From: Gammaproteobacteria bacterium
Lineage (GTDB): Bacteria > Pseudomonadota > Gammaproteobacteria > Burkholderiales > Burkholderiaceae_C
Direction of reading: 5' to 3'
Length of the DNA stretch: 64,000 nt
Assembly (NCBI GenBank): GCA_018815325.1
Contig: JAHIYE010000020.1
Location: 248,001-312,000, forward strand
In this document: piece after piece, positions 47,291-57,132 of the stretch
How positions within the stretch are numbered: position 1 is the stretch's first letter
How the letters are laid out: each line of letters opens with the position of its first letter
Translations under genes and position numbers: made by a program
The notes under the pieces: model-generated
Seen by the model: only the letters and a program-made list of their open reading frames with translations
The model's database searches: none
Told to the model about the DNA's origin: nothing

Positions 47291-49261
47291 TTGAGTACTT
47301 CATTCAACGAACAGTTTGAGCAGCATGGAACGTGGCGTCGCGAATTCGCGCTGCGCCTGAAGCTGCTCGCCGAGTGGATGAAAGACCACGAGCTCCTTGA
47401 CGCCTCGCTCGAAGAGCGCCTTCGACTGCTCGAAACACAGGTTCGGGCCGACAAGGTCATGGTCGCTTTTGTTGCCGAGTTCTCGCGCGGCAAGTCCGAG
47501 CTGATCAACGCGATTTTCTTTGCCGGCTATGGTCGTCGCATCATGCCGGCCAGTGCCGGGCGCACCACTATGTGCCCGACCGAGATGGGCTATGACGCTG
47601 ATGTGCCGCCCTGCCTGCGCCTGCTGCCGATCGAGACCCGCCTGCAGCCGCAAGCCCTCATGGAGTGGCGCATGGCGCCCGAAAAGTGGACACGGTTTGA
47701 CCTGGATGTGAACGATCCCCAGCAGATGGCCGCAACGCTGGAGCAGGTGGCAGAAACCCGCCGCGTGACCCGCGACGAAGCCGCTGCGCTGGGCTTCTGG
47801 CACAGCCAGTCTCCACAGGACAACCCGCCGGTAGATGCCAAGGGCATGGTGGAAGTGCCGAAATGGCGCCATGCCTTGATCAATATTGCCCACCCCTTGC
47901 TCAAACAGGGCCTGGTCATTCTGGACACGCCCGGTCTCAATGCGATTGGTGCCGAGCCTGAGCTCACCGTCAGCCTGATTCCTCAGGCCCATGCCGTGGT
48001 GTTCATTCTGGGCGCGGATACGGGTGTGACCAAGTCCGATCTGGCGATCTGGAACGAACACCTGATCACCGAGTCGGGCGAAACAGGCGCACGGCTGGTG
48101 GTGCTCAACAAGATCGACACCCTGTGGGACGTGCTCAGCTCGCCGGCCCAGATTCAGGCGCAGATCGAGCGTCAGTGCAATTCCACCGCTGACATCCTGG
48201 GCATCCCCGTGGACCAGATCAGCCCGGTGACGGCCCAGAAGGGGCTGGTCGCCAAGGTCACGCAGGATGCGGCCTTGCTGCAGTCAAGCGGCTTGCCAGC
48301 CTTTGAGGACATGCTGGCCCAGGGCATCATGGAGCGGCGGCAGGCCGTTCTGGGCGCTGCGGTCTCCGAGGGCGTGTTCAGTCTTCGCGCAGAAACCGGG
48401 CGCGTCATCAACATCCGGCGGCGCGATCTGGCGGAACAACTGATGGAGCTCAAGGGTCTGCAGGGCAAGAACGCCTCCGTGATCCGGCACATGCGTACGC
48501 GCATTTCGCAGGAGCAGACCGAGTTTGATCTCAGTGGTGCCAAGATTCACGCGGTACGCTCGGTGCACCTGAAGTTGCTCAAGGAAGTGTTCGACCTGCT
48601 AGGCAGCACGGCGCTCAAGGCCGAAATGTCGCAACTGATGCAGAAACTGCATGAAAAAGGCTTCAAGCTTGGGGCCCGAAAAGCCTATGGCGAGACCTTT
48701 GATCGCCTGCGTGAGCGGCTAAGGCGTGTGCAGACCATTGCCGGCGAAATTCACACCATGCTTGGGGCTAGCTTCAAGCTGCTCAATGGTGAGTATGGCT
48801 TTTCACTTCAGGCGCCTGAGTTGCCGATGCTCGACGACGCCATCGAATCGCTGAATCAGGTTGAAGCCAGTCATTTGCAATACCTGGGCGTTGGCAATAT
48901 TTTCAAATTGGCCCAGCCGGAGTTTGCTGATCGGCTGGTTCGTGCCTTGTCCACCCGCGTACGTTCAATCTCGGAAAATGCGCTGGGTGAGGTGGAGCTG
49001 TGGAGCAAGTCTGCCGCGGCTCAACTCGATACCCAACTGCGTGAGCGGCGCAAGAATTTTGTTCGCCGTATCGAGGCCATCGACCGCATCCAGCAGGCTG
49101 CAGGAGGCCTTGGCGAGCGTATTGGCGAGATAGAGCAGCAGGAAAAATCCCTCCACCAGCTTGATGCCAAGCTGCAGGAGCTCACCGCCTTCCTGGTCGG
49201 CCAGCGGGAAAGCCGGTTCGAGGAGGCCGAGGCCCCTGTGCCAGAGCGCGTGCTGGCTTGA
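47291..49261 (+). CDS. Dynamin-like GTPase between mutM and mutY
   Basis: 656 residues from a TTG start behind GGGGGAG (another TTG at 47279 is possible). G1 P-loop VAEFSRGKSELINAIFF, G2 Thr in GRTTMCPTEM, G3 DTPGLNAIG, G4 NKID. A long helical middle and C-terminal region follows, with heptad-like stretches (about residues 340-480 and 590-640: ERIGEIEQQEKSLHQLDAKLQEL). It fits the bacterial dynamin superfamily and may act in membrane remodelling. No paired second dynamin is adjacent. Its stop overlaps the codons just before mutY. Confidence 0.87.
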   Translation: MSTSFNEQFEQHGTWRREFALRLKLLAEWMKDHELLDASLEERLRLLETQVRADKVMVAFVAEFSRGKSELINAIFFAGYGRRIMPASAGRTTMCPTEMGYDADVPPCLRLLPIETRLQPQALMEWRMAPEKWTRFDLDVNDPQQMAATLEQVAETRRVTRDEAAALGFWHSQSPQDNPPVDAKGMVEVPKWRHALINIAHPLLKQGLVILDTPGLNAIGAEPELTVSLIPQAHAVVFILGADTGVTKSDLAIWNEHLITESGETGARLVVLNKIDTLWDVLSSPAQIQAQIERQCNSTADILGIPVDQISPVTAQKGLVAKVTQDAALLQSSGLPAFEDMLAQGIMERRQAVLGAAVSEGVFSLRAETGRVINIRRRDLAEQLMELKGLQGKNASVIRHMRTRISQEQTEFDLSGAKIHAVRSVHLKLLKEVFDLLGSTALKAEMSQLMQKLHEKGFKLGARKAYGETFDRLRERLRRVQTIAGEIHTMLGASFKLLNGEYGFSLQAPELPMLDDAIESLNQVEASHLQYLGVGNIFKLAQPEFADRLVRALSTRVRSISENALGEVELWSKSAAAQLDTQLRERRKNFVRRIEAIDRIQQAAGGLGERIGEIEQQEKSLHQLDAKLQELTAFLVGQRESRFEEAEAPVPERVLA

Positions 49262-49266
49262 GCTCC

Positions 49267-50298
49267 ATGGTGAGTGATCTGGCCAGTCGCGTGGTGCGCT
49301 GGCAGCGTACCCATGGACGCCACGACCTGCCCTGGCAGAACACCCGTGACCCCTATCGGGTGTGGCTGTCCGAGATCATGCTGCAGCAAACGCAGGTTCT
49401 CACCGTACGCGATTACTTTGCACGCTTTCTGGCGCAGTTCCCCAACGTGCGCGCACTGGCTGCAGCCCATCTCGATGAGGTGCTGGCCTTATGGAGCGGC
49501 TTGGGCTACTACAGCCGGGCCCGCAACCTGCATCTCTGCGCGCAACAGGTCGTGAGCCGGCATGGGGGGGAATTCCCCCACACAGCCGAGATCTTGCAAA
49601 CGCTGCCCGGCATCGGGCGCTCCACTGCGGCGGCGGTGGCGTCACTGTGCTTTGGCGAGCGCGTGGCGATTCTGGACGGTAACGTCAAGCGTGTTCTCAC
49701 AAGGTTCCTGGGCTTCGAGCAAGACCTGGCCGTGCTTGCCCATGAACGTGCGCTGTGGACCCTGGCCACCGACCTTCTGCCCCATCGCGATCTGCAGCAG
49801 ACGATGCCGCGCTACACCCAGGGCATGATGGATCTGGGCGCGACCCTCTGCACACGCGCCAAGCCGGTTTGCGAAGCCTGCCCGCTGTCTGCGGATTGCG
49901 TGGCACGCGCCCAGGGCCAACCCGGGCTTTATCCGGTCAGGACGCGCAAGCTCAAGCGCAGCAGCCAGTCACTCTGGCTCTTGTGGGCACAGACCCGTGA
50001 TGGTGCGATCTGGCTGAGCCAGCGGCCCACGCCGGGCGTGTGGGCCGGTCTTTACTGCTTTGTGCTGTATGACAGCCGCGAGGCGCTAGAGGCTGCCGTG
50101 CCTGCGCGCTCCCGCAGTGCCTTGCAGGATGAGCCTGTGTTCATCCATGTACTCACCCACAAGGACCTGTATCTGCATCCCGTGAAAGTGCGCCTGCCTG
50201 CCAGTGCAAAACTGCACATGGAGGGCGCCTGGTACACGGCGGAGCAACTGCCGCGCATGGGGCTGCCGGCGCCGGTCAAAAAACTGTTGCAGGTCTGA
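49267..50298 (+). CDS. mutY: A/G-specific adenine glycosylase
   Basis: 343 residues from the ATG at 49267. LPWQNTRDPYRVWLSEIMLQQTQV holds the catalytic Glu (WLSEI), the HhH motif is LPGIGRSTAAAVASLCFG, and the catalytic Asp is in AILDGNVKRVL. The iron-sulfur loop is C-x6-C-x2-C-x5-C (CTRAKPVCEACPLSADC), and the C-terminal NUDIX-like domain recognises 8-oxoG (TPGVWAGLYCF). It starts five bases after the dynamin stop. Confidence 0.97.
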   Translation: MVSDLASRVVRWQRTHGRHDLPWQNTRDPYRVWLSEIMLQQTQVLTVRDYFARFLAQFPNVRALAAAHLDEVLALWSGLGYYSRARNLHLCAQQVVSRHGGEFPHTAEILQTLPGIGRSTAAAVASLCFGERVAILDGNVKRVLTRFLGFEQDLAVLAHERALWTLATDLLPHRDLQQTMPRYTQGMMDLGATLCTRAKPVCEACPLSADCVARAQGQPGLYPVRTRKLKRSSQSLWLLWAQTRDGAIWLSQRPTPGVWAGLYCFVLYDSREALEAAVPARSRSALQDEPVFIHVLTHKDLYLHPVKVRLPASAKLHMEGAWYTAEQLPRMGLPAPVKKLLQV

Positions 50299-50315
50299 GC
50301 ACCTGCCAACGGGTT

Positions 50316-51188
50316 TCAGGTGCCGAGCTCGCGGTGGCGCTTGAGCGTGGCCCATTGGTTGCTGAACTGCTGCGCCAGCTGCTCCACCAGATACACCGAG
50401 CGGTGCTGCCCTCCGGTACAGCCGATGGCGACCGTGACGTAGCTGCGGTGGTCCCGCGCCATGGCATCCAGCCAGTGCGTCAGGAACTGCGTGATGTGCT
50501 CAAGCATCTGGCGCACATCGGCTTGCTGTTCCAGAAATTTCATCACGGGTGCGTCGCGCCCGGTCAAGGGTTGCAGCTCGCGCTCATAGTGCGGGTTGGG
50601 CAGCATGCGCACATCGAACACATAGTCCGCATCGCCCGGTACGCCGCGCTTGAAGGCAAAAGACTCAAACACCAGTGTGAGCTGGTTGCCAGGCGTGGAA
50701 ATCAGGGATTTGACAAAACCCTGCAACTGGGCCGACCGGATGATGCTGGTGTCGATGATCTTGGACTGCTCCCGCAACTCGGCCAGCAGTCCCCGCTCAT
50801 GCTCGATCGCGTCCACCAGTGCGCGGCGTTGCTCCTGCTCGGAGTCGCTGGTTTCTTTTTGTGACAGCGGGTGCTTGCGCCGGGTTTCGGAGTAGCGGCG
50901 GACCAGCGTGTCGGTGGTGGCGTCAAGAAACAGGGTTTTGATTAACGCACCTTGTTCACGCAAGGTGGCGAGCTGACCCGGCACCAGCGGCAGCGACTGG
51001 GCGCTGCGCACATCCATCGCAATGGCCACACGGCCGGCCTGGCGTACCTGCTCCAGCGCCACAAACTGCAGCAGCAGTGCGGGCGGCAGATTATCCACGC
51101 AGTAGTAGCCAGAATCCTCCAGCGCGTTGAGCGCTACCGACTTGCCAGAGCCCGACATACCCGTGATGAGGACGATCTCGAGTGCCAT
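50316..51188 (-). CDS. rapZ: RNase adapter protein RapZ
   Basis: 290 residues from the ATG at 51188. Walker [29 protein letters not shown], then the kinase-like N-terminal domain. The C-terminal domain has [20 protein letters not shown], which in E. coli senses glucosamine-6-phosphate and guides RNase E to GlmZ. It follows recN in the same direction, four bases after it, an arrangement unlike the enterobacterial rpoN-hpf-ptsN context. Confidence 0.96.
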   Translation of the reverse strand: MALEIVLITGMSGSGKSVALNALEDSGYYCVDNLPPALLLQFVALEQVRQAGRVAIAMDVRSAQSLPLVPGQLATLREQGALIKTLFLDATTDTLVRRYSETRRKHPLSQKETSDSEQEQRRALVDAIEHERGLLAELREQSKIIDTSIIRSAQLQGFVKSLISTPGNQLTLVFESFAFKRGVPGDADYVFDVRMLPNPHYERELQPLTGRDAPVMKFLEQQADVRQMLEHITQFLTHWLDAMARDHRSYVTVAIGCTGGQHRSVYLVEQLAQQFSNQWATLKRHRELGT

Positions 51189-51192
51189 GGTG

Positions 51193-52842
51193 TCAGCCCT
51201 TGGCCTGCAGCATTTCCTTGGCATGGGCCAGGGTCGTGCCCGAGAGGTGCTCGCCACCGAGCATGCGCGCGATCTCGGCCACGCGCTGTTCGCCCTGCAC
51301 ATTGCCCACGGTGCTCAGCGTGGTCTTGCCCTGCAGTTGCTTGGCTACGACCAGGTGGTGGTCCGCACAGGCGGCCACCTGGGGCAGATGGGTGACGGCC
51401 AGCACCTGCCGGTCAATGCCGAGTTGTTTCATAAGCCGGCCCACGGTCTCCGCCACCGCACCGCCCACACCGGCATCCACTTCGTCAAAGATCAGGGTTT
51501 GTGCCGTGCCCAGCTGGCTGGTGGTCACGGCGATGGCCAGCGCCATGCGAGAGAGCTCGCCGCCCGACGCCACCTTGTTGACCGGGCGAGGGGTGCTGCC
51601 TGCATGGCCGGCCACCAGAAAGCCGACTTCTTCCAGTCCGCTGAGTTGTGGCTGGGCCAGCTTTTGCAGGGCCACCTCAAAACGGCCACCCTGCATGCCC
51701 AGGCCCTGCATGGCCAGTGTGATGGCAGCGGCCAGTTTGGGCGCGGCACTGGTGCGCGCTTTGGAAATGGTCCTGGCCTCGGCCATGTACCTCGTTTCGG
51801 CCTGCTTGCTGGCGGCTTCCAGCCCCGCGAGATCAGCTGCGGCATCAAGACGGCTTAATTCTTCTTTCCACGATGCCAGCAAGCCGGGCAGGTCTTGTGG
51901 GGAGCGTTTGTAGCGCCTGGCCAGCGACATCCACAGACCCATGCGCTCGTCGAGTTCGGCCAGCCTGTCGGGGTCGAGATCGATTTTGCGCAGGTAGGCG
52001 TGCAGCGAATGCACCGCGTCTTCCGCCTGCGCCAGACTGGATGCCAAAACCTCTTTCAGCCCTTTAAATTCGGGCTCCAGATGCTCTTGATGTTGTAGCA
52101 AATGCAGGGCGGAGTTGAGGCCCCCCAGCGCACTGCCTTCTTCATCCTCCAGCACCTTGAGTGCGCCTTGGGCCGCTTCGATCAGAGTCTGGGCATGCGA
52201 CAGGCGGCTATGTTCGGTATTGAGTTCTTCCCATTCGCTGGCCTGAGGGGCGAGCTTGTCGACTTCACCGATCTGCCAGGCCAGGCGTTCACGCTCGCGC
52301 TGGAGTGACTCCTGGGCAGACCTGGCTTCATGCAGAGCGGTCTGGGCCTGTCGCCACTGCTGCCACAGGGCTGACAGTGTCGAAGTGCTGACCTGAGCGT
52401 AGGCATCCAGCAGGCCGCGTACGGCGTCGGGGCGGGTCAGGCTTTGCCAGGCGTGCTGGCCATGGATGTCGAGCAACTGCTCGCCCAGCTCACGCAGTTG
52501 TGTGGCGGTAGCCGGGCTGCCGTTGATCCAGGCCCGGCTCTTGCCCTGGTTGTCGACCGTGCGTCGCAGTAGCAGGGCATCACCGGCATCGAAGCCAGCT
52601 TCCTGCAGCCAGCTTTCCAGGGCAGGGGAGGCGTCAAACTCGGCGCTGACGTCGGTGCGCGTTGCTCCCTCGCGGATCACGCCGACATCGGCGCGTGCGC
52701 CGGTCACAAGCTGCAGCGCATCGATCAGGATGGACTTGCCCGCTCCCGTCTCGCCGGTCAGCACCGAGAAGCCGGTAGACAGATCGAGCTCCAGCTCGCT
52801 GACGATGACGAAATCCCGCAGGACAATGCGCTTGAGGCTCAT
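51193..52842 (-). CDS. recN: DNA repair protein RecN
   Basis: 549 residues, SMC-like. Walker [16 protein letters not shown], central coiled coils with a Gln/Leu-rich hinge (about residues 160-370), signature [10 protein letters not shown], Walker [14 protein letters not shown]. It holds broken DNA ends together during recombination repair. A degenerate copy of the dispersed 50-bp element falls inside the coiled-coil region at 52055-52103. Confidence 0.97.
   Translation of the reverse strand: MSLKRIVLRDFVIVSELELDLSTGFSVLTGETGAGKSILIDALQLVTGARADVGVIREGATRTDVSAEFDASPALESWLQEAGFDAGDALLLRRTVDNQGKSRAWINGSPATATQLRELGEQLLDIHGQHAWQSLTRPDAVRGLLDAYAQVSTSTLSALWQQWRQAQTALHEARSAQESLQRERERLAWQIGEVDKLAPQASEWEELNTEHSRLSHAQTLIEAAQGALKVLEDEEGSALGGLNSALHLLQHQEHLEPEFKGLKEVLASSLAQAEDAVHSLHAYLRKIDLDPDRLAELDERMGLWMSLARRYKRSPQDLPGLLASWKEELSRLDAAADLAGLEAASKQAETRYMAEARTISKARTSAAPKLAAAITLAMQGLGMQGGRFEVALQKLAQPQLSGLEEVGFLVAGHAGSTPRPVNKVASGGELSRMALAIAVTTSQLGTAQTLIFDEVDAGVGGAVAETVGRLMKQLGIDRQVLAVTHLPQVAACADHHLVVAKQLQGKTTLSTVGNVQGEQRVAEIARMLGGEHLSGTTLAHAKEMLQAKG
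52055..52103 (-). repeat. Dispersed 50-bp element, copy F (degenerate, inside recN)
   Basis: On the minus strand: TTTGCTA, then AGAGCA at the ATAGCT position, and GGGCTG 19 nt later. It keeps the spacing but has several mismatches, and the codon frame differs by one from copies A, C and D. It may be chance. Confidence 0.3.
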
Positions 52843-52932
52843 GTCAGTACCACCTGCTCGTCCGGAGGTGTTGACGCGCCCGCTGGAGGCGCTTTGGATG
52901 ACGCAAGTAGCGCGCGTGGAGGCTGTTTCATC

Positions 52933-53829
52933 TCAGGCGACTCCTTCATTCCAGTGCAGTTTTTGGCGCAGCGTATCAAAGTAGGTCCAGCCAACCGGGT
53001 GCAGGAACCGCGCCTGGTATTTCGAACGCGTCACCACGATGCGGTCACCGATCTGCAGCGAGGCGAGCGACTGCATGTCAAAGTTCGCGCTCATGTCTCT
53101 GCCTGCTACTATTTTGATAGCTATCTCCACAGATTCGGAGAGGACTACAGGTCGATTTGACAGGGTATGCGGGGCAATGGGCACCATCACCCAGCCGGGG
53201 ATGGAGGGGTGCAGCAGTGGCCCGCCGGCAGAGAGCGCATAGGCCGTTGAGCCCGTGGGGGAGGCAATGATCAGGCCGTCGGCGCGCTGGTTGGCCACAA
53301 AATGGCCATCCACTTCAACGCGCAGCTCCACCATGCCCGCCGTGCCTCCGCGGTTGACCACCACATCGTTCATGGCCAGTGCGTCGAATACGCAGGTATC
53401 ACCACGCATCACCCTGGCCTGCATCAGCTTGCGGTGGTCTTCCACGTACTCGCCCCGCAGCATTGGGGCTAGGCGGGTCTGAAAACTGTCGAAAGGAATG
53501 TCAGTGATAAAGCCCAGACGCCCCTGGTTGATGCCGATCAGGGGCACGTCAAACTTCGCCAATTGCCGACCAATGCCGAGCATGGTGCCATCGCCCCCGA
53601 CCACCAGTGCCAGATCGCATCGGGCACCAATGGCGGCCACATCGAGCGCCGGGTAGGCCGTGATTCCGGTATTGTGGGCCGTATCGTGTTCCAATGCGAC
53701 ATCGCAGCCCTGCGAGACGAGATACTGGGCAATGTCCTCCAGCGCCGCGCGTGACGAGTTCACCGCCGCGCCCGAGCCGCTGGCCTGGTACTTGCCGATC
53801 AAGGCGACATGACGGAATTTCAATTTCAT
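52933..53829 (-). CDS. nadK: NAD kinase
   Basis: 298 residues from the ATG at 53829. GGDGTML is the ATP-grip-like kinase motif, with [21 protein letters not shown], and the NAD site [21 protein letters not shown]. It phosphorylates NAD to NADP. It diverges from hrcA with 28 bases between starts. A copy of the dispersed element lies antisense in its 3' third, encoding [15 protein letters not shown] in this gene. Confidence 0.96.
   Translation of the reverse strand: MKLKFRHVALIGKYQASGSGAAVNSSRAALEDIAQYLVSQGCDVALEHDTAHNTGITAYPALDVAAIGARCDLALVVGGDGTMLGIGRQLAKFDVPLIGINQGRLGFITDIPFDSFQTRLAPMLRGEYVEDHRKLMQARVMRGDTCVFDALAMNDVVVNRGGTAGMVELRVEVDGHFVANQRADGLIIASPTGSTAYALSAGGPLLHPSIPGWVMVPIAPHTLSNRPVVLSESVEIAIKIVAGRDMSANFDMQSLASLQIGDRIVVTRSKYQARFLHPVGWTYFDTLRQKLHWNEGVA
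53104..53153 (+). repeat. Dispersed 50-bp element, copy E (antisense in nadK)
   Basis: CTGCTACT, 7-8 nt, ATAGCT, 19 nt, GGACTACAGGTC on the plus strand, i.e. opposite to nadK. It keeps the same spacing as the other copies with one change in the GGGCTA block. The insertion is in frame and leaves nadK open. Confidence 0.6.
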
Positions 53830-53857
53830 CAGCAAATTACATCATTAAAATGAAGCC

Positions 53858-54862
53858 ATGCTCGATGATCGTGCCAAGTTGTTGTTGAAAGCGCTGGTAG
53901 AGCGCTATATCGCCGACGGTCAACCTGTTGGCTCGCGCACGCTTTCCCGTGCGTCCGGACTTGAGCTTTCACCCGCCACCATCCGCAACGTGATGTCCGA
54001 TCTGGAGGAACTGGGCCTGATTGTCAGTCCCCACACCTCGGCCGGCCGCATCCCCACGGCGCGCGGCTACCGCCTTTTTGTGGACACCATGCTGACGGTG
54101 CAGCGCGGCGAATTTGCTCCCCAGAGCCTGGCACACGACCAGCCGCAGAAAGTCATCAGCAATGCGGCCCTGTTGCTGTCCAATCTCTCGCAGTTTGTGG
54201 GTGTGGTTGTCGCGCCACGGCGCAACTCCGTGTTTCGCCATATTGAGTTCCTGCGTCTGTCCGAACGCCGCGTTCTGGTCATCATCGTCTCGCCCGAGGG
54301 CGATGTGCAGAACCGGGTGATCTTTACCGAGCAGGACTATTCCCAGACCCAGTTGGTGGAGGCGGCCAATTACCTGAATGCCAACTATGTGGGGCTGGCC
54401 ATCGAACAGGTGCGTGAACGCCTGAAAAACGAGGTGGAGTCCCTGCGCTCCGAGATTGCCGCACTGATGCAGGCCGCGGTGAACGCCAGCTCTGACGCCA
54501 TGTCCGACTCCAGGGACGAGGTTGTCATCTCGGGCGAGCGCAACCTGCTGTCAGTCTCTGACTTCTCCAGCGACATGGGTCACCTGCGCCGGGCCTTCGA
54601 TCTGTTCGAGGAAAAGGCGCAAATCATGCGCCTGCTTGATGTGACTGGCCAGGCCGAGGGGGTGCGCATCTTCATTGGCGGCGAAAGCCAGGTTGTGCCC
54701 TTCGAGGAGCTGTCCGTGGTCAGCGCCCCATATGAGGTGGACGGCCAGGTGGTGGGCACGCTGGGCGTGATCGGCCCCACCCGCATGCCCTATGACCGCA
54801 TGATCCAGATTGTGGACATCACCTCAAAGCTGGTGAGCAACGCGCTGAGCCACCACAAGTAG
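53858..54862 (+). CDS. hrcA: Heat-inducible transcription repressor HrcA
   Basis: 334 residues. The winged-helix N-terminus has [40 protein letters not shown], followed by [16 protein letters not shown], both near-invariant in HrcA. The C-terminal GAF-like domain is present through [34 protein letters not shown]. It binds CIRCE and is folded by GroEL. A CIRCE site in this window controls rpoH, and I see no CIRCE near hrcA itself. Confidence 0.97.
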   Translation: MLDDRAKLLLKALVERYIADGQPVGSRTLSRASGLELSPATIRNVMSDLEELGLIVSPHTSAGRIPTARGYRLFVDTMLTVQRGEFAPQSLAHDQPQKVISNAALLLSNLSQFVGVVVAPRRNSVFRHIEFLRLSERRVLVIIVSPEGDVQNRVIFTEQDYSQTQLVEAANYLNANYVGLAIEQVRERLKNEVESLRSEIAALMQAAVNASSDAMSDSRDEVVISGERNLLSVSDFSSDMGHLRRAFDLFEEKAQIMRLLDVTGQAEGVRIFIGGESQVVPFEELSVVSAPYEVDGQVVGTLGVIGPTRMPYDRMIQIVDITSKLVSNALSHHK

Positions 54863-54886
54863 CCGCTTACAATCAGCACTTCGGTT

Positions 54887-54963
54887 GGGGCGTTAGCTCA
54901 GTTGGTTAGAGCAGAGGACTCATAATCCTTTGGTCGAGTGTTCAAGTCACTCACGCCCTACCA
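54887..54963 (+). tRNA. tRNA with CAT anticodon, probably tRNA-Ile2 (k2CAU)
   Basis: 77 nt with encoded CCA. Acceptor GGGGCGT/ACGCCCT (a G-U pair at 1-72), anticodon loop CTCATAA. Software often calls CAT as Met, but the sequence ACTCATAATCC-TTTGGTCG followed by GTTCAAGTC resembles E. coli tRNA-Ile2 in the anticodon/variable/T region far better than elongator Met. With lysidine at position 34 it would read AUA. Confidence 0.9.
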
Positions 54964-54977
54964 TTTATATACAGAGA

Positions 54978-55008
54978 AGCACGCTATTAATTTAATAGCG
55001 TGCTTTTT
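54978..55008 (+). terminator. Intrinsic terminator after tRNA-Ile2
   Basis: Long perfect stem AGCACGCTATTAA / TTAATAGCGTGCT followed by TTTTTTG, just past the tRNA. Confidence 0.9.
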
Positions 55009-55187
55009 TGTTTTGCGATCGTGTAGCCAGTACGTAGCCTGTCTGTATCTCTAATTGCGCGAAATCTGTAACTGTTTGAATAGCCCTGGGTATGAACTGA
55101 CCCTCAGAAGTTGGCCAGTTGGTTTAAGTTAAGACCACTGAAATGGTCTTGTTGGCGAGTTGCCGCCAGTAGTAGCTAGATAGAAGG
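55009..55187. other. Gene-free stretch with possible insertion-sequence end
   Basis: No gene found. At about 55093 the segment TGAACTGACCCTCAGAAGTT resembles the terminal inverted repeat of IS3-family elements, which typically read TGAACTG-CCCCC-AAAGTTGG. A small hairpin AAGACCA/TGGTCTT follows at 55131-55150. No transposase remains. The stretch adjoins a tRNA 3' end, a common integration point. Confidence 0.35.
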
Positions 55188-55221
55188 AAAAAAGCGGTGA
55201 TGCTCAACAAGCACCACCGCT
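55188..55221 (-). terminator. Intrinsic terminator of the lipoprotein operon
   Basis: Stem AGCGGTG (55193-55199) / CACCGCT (55215-55221), extended inward by TGCT/AGCA across one mismatch, with a plus-strand A run at 55188-55193 that gives a U tract on minus-strand RNA. It lies 30 bases beyond the last lipoprotein stop. Confidence 0.8.
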
Positions 55222-55252
55222 ACGTACCTATGTGACCTCTCAAGGAGGATGT

Positions 55253-55897
55253 TTATTTTTTGTAGTTTGGACTCCTGGGGCCTGGCAGCAAGGATCCAGG
55301 TGAGTTGGCTGAAAGCAGCCTCAGGGTGGTCATTTTCGCGATCTGTTGACTTTGATCGGTCGCGGTTCCAATCATCTGCTTCACTAATGCTCCGATAAGC
55401 AACGCCGCCAGTCCGCCCTGGTTATTGTTGCCCTCGTCACTATTCGCCGTGGCCTTACCAGTCCACAGCTCGGTGCCAGTTCTGAGGTCAACTAGACGCG
55501 CTTCGGCCGTCACAACTGATGCACTACCGATGACAAAATAGCGTGTTCCATAGTCTGTCACATTGATGTAGAGGGCAGCATCAGCACCGAACACTTCGCG
55601 CAACTTGGCGCGGTCGACCTGATGGATGTCATCTGGTACCGTGAGCCCGTTGGCTTTGAAGTGCTCATCGACCAATGTAATCGGGAGTACGTAATAGCCG
55701 GATTCTGCGACAGGGAGTTGGGTGTTCGAGTAGACGCCATATGTCGCTCCAACCTCTGGCGTGCTGTGCTTGGGTGGAAGGATCAAGATGGTCTTTGGAT
55801 CGGCCGCCTTGTATGCGCTGTAGTCTTTAGGTTGCTGGGCGCAGCCAGCTAGCACGAGTGCAGCTATGGCAAGCAGGCTAACTTTACTTTTTTTCAT
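55253..55897 (-). CDS. GNA1162/DUF799 family lipoprotein
   Basis: 214 residues. The lipobox ALVLAGC gives the lipid Cys at about residue 19, followed by PKTILILPPKHSTPEVGATYGVYS, the DUF799/GNA1162 start. It shows ALYINVTDYGTRYFV and VTAEARLVDLRTGTELWTGKA as in TolB-amino-terminal-like folds. Neisserial GNA1162 is a vaccine-candidate surface or periplasmic lipoprotein of unknown role. Third gene of the CsgG-DUF4810-GNA1162 operon; its start overlaps the previous gene by 14 bases. Base composition is AT-richer than the surroundings. Confidence 0.85.
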   Translation of the reverse strand: MKKSKVSLLAIAALVLAGCAQQPKDYSAYKAADPKTILILPPKHSTPEVGATYGVYSNTQLPVAESGYYVLPITLVDEHFKANGLTVPDDIHQVDRAKLREVFGADAALYINVTDYGTRYFVIGSASVVTAEARLVDLRTGTELWTGKATANSDEGNNNQGGLAALLIGALVKQMIGTATDQSQQIAKMTTLRLLSANSPGSLLPGPRSPNYKK

Positions 55898-56255
55898 TTT
55901 GCGCTACCCGCTTGGACTTCGTGCTGGCCAACAGTTTGTCGATGTATACAGAAGACTCAGGGAAGGCCACTTTCTCTTGCTCCAGTGCAATTAAAAAATC
56001 ACTTTCTCGTCCAACCTTTGAATAGAGCAAGCCAAGGTGGGCGCGATAGCCTGGGGGGAGTTTCTTGCCATTGGTTTGGGTTTCCTGGGCATGCTTTTCC
56101 AGGATAAGGATTTGTTCCTCAGGCGACTCGTTTTTGAAGTGGGCATAGACCTGATTTTCATAAGGCCCCCAGCTGTAGAGAGCGCTGTTTGTCGCACACC
56201 CTGCCAGTGTCAGGACTGCTGCTATCAGCGCGATTGATTTCAACGCATGCATCAT
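55884..56255 (-). CDS. DUF4810 family lipoprotein
   Basis: 123 residues. Lipobox VLTLAGC, mature start ATNSALYSWGPYENQVYAHFKNESPEEQI, and PPGYRAHLGLLYSKVGRESDFLIAL, which resembles one TPR-like helical pair. DUF4810 proteins always accompany the CsgG-like and GNA1162-like genes. Two adjacent ATGs (56255, 56252) could serve as the start. It begins within three bases of the preceding stop, so it is translationally linked. Confidence 0.83.
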   Translation of the reverse strand: MMHALKSIALIAAVLTLAGCATNSALYSWGPYENQVYAHFKNESPEEQILILEKHAQETQTNGKKLPPGYRAHLGLLYSKVGRESDFLIALEQEKVAFPESSVYIDKLLASTKSKRVAQNEKK

Positions 56256-56257
56256 GA

Positions 56258-56938
56258 TTAACGACCTCCAGCCAGTCGAAGGGCGCCAGCATCAACTGCT
56301 GCAGACAGGCGATCCACGGACTCACGAATGGCAAGATCCAAGACCTTGCCATTGAGCGTCGAATCGTATGAGGCGGTGCCGCCAAAACCGATAATTTCGC
56401 GGTTGGAAAGAGCATATTCACCTGCACCCGCTACGGAGTAGGCTACTTCAGAGGTCTTGATATTGATCACGTTGAGTGTGACTTTGGCGTATGCGATCTG
56501 CTCCTTACCTCGTCCGAGGATTCCGAAAAGCTGTCGATCGCCAACTTCCTTGCGGCCGAATTCCGTTACGTCGCCGGAGATCACGAAATCTGCTCCTTTG
56601 AGCTCCTGCGCTTGATTTTTGATCTTGGATTCTTCCCGAGTCTCCGACAGGTTCTCGCGGTCGAGGACATTGAAGCGGTTGGACTGATTCAGATGGGAGG
56701 TGAGAATAGTCTTGGACTGGTTACCCAGGCGATCGACGCCGTCACTGAAGATGCCACGCATAAAGGGCGAACGATTTTCGAACTTTCCGATCGAGACAGG
56801 AATGCGCACGCCAACGAAGTGGGTTGCAGCTACCGTGACTTTTTGAGGCTCGATGGTCCTGGAGCTTTCCGTGGCGCAACCGCTCATTAGCGTGAGCGCG
56901 ATGGCCAAGAAAGAGAATTTAATGACAGCTTGTTTCAA
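56258..56938 (-). CDS. CsgG/HfaB-like outer membrane lipoprotein
   Basis: 226 residues. It starts with TTG behind the strong ribosome site AGGAGGAAAC. Lipobox LMSGC. The CsgG-type domain has VSIGKFENRSPFMRGIFSDGVDRLGNQ, SNRFNVLDRENLSETREESKI, GADFVISGDVTEFGRKEVGDRQLFG and SGVAYSVAGAG-like strands. CsgG forms the curli secretion pore, but no curli subunit genes are here, so this is a CsgG-fold lipoprotein acting with the two following lipoproteins. A TAAAAT -10-like box lies about 40 bases upstream. Confidence 0.85.
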   Translation of the reverse strand: MKQAVIKFSFLAIALTLMSGCATESSRTIEPQKVTVAATHFVGVRIPVSIGKFENRSPFMRGIFSDGVDRLGNQSKTILTSHLNQSNRFNVLDRENLSETREESKIKNQAQELKGADFVISGDVTEFGRKEVGDRQLFGILGRGKEQIAYAKVTLNVINIKTSEVAYSVAGAGEYALSNREIIGFGGTASYDSTLNGKVLDLAIRESVDRLSAAVDAGALRLAGGR

Positions 56939-57132
56939 GTTTCCTCCTGAGGTTGGTTTTCTAATAATTTTTGCATTTTAGTAGGGGAAAACTGGCAAAG
57001 AGGGTTAACACAATCAAAATCCGCGATCCTTACGTCATATAGCAACATGCACCGCTCAGAACGATAGTGGTACAAGCCGGGAATGGCTAGAAACAGCGTC
57101 TTGGCAGACGAATCTGTAAACTTCCATCGAGT

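Noticed and set aside
56258-56938. Curli secretion channel CsgG
   Set aside because: CsgG-like fold only. No csgA, csgB, csgE or csgF nearby, and the conserved partners are DUF4810 and GNA1162 lipoproteins.
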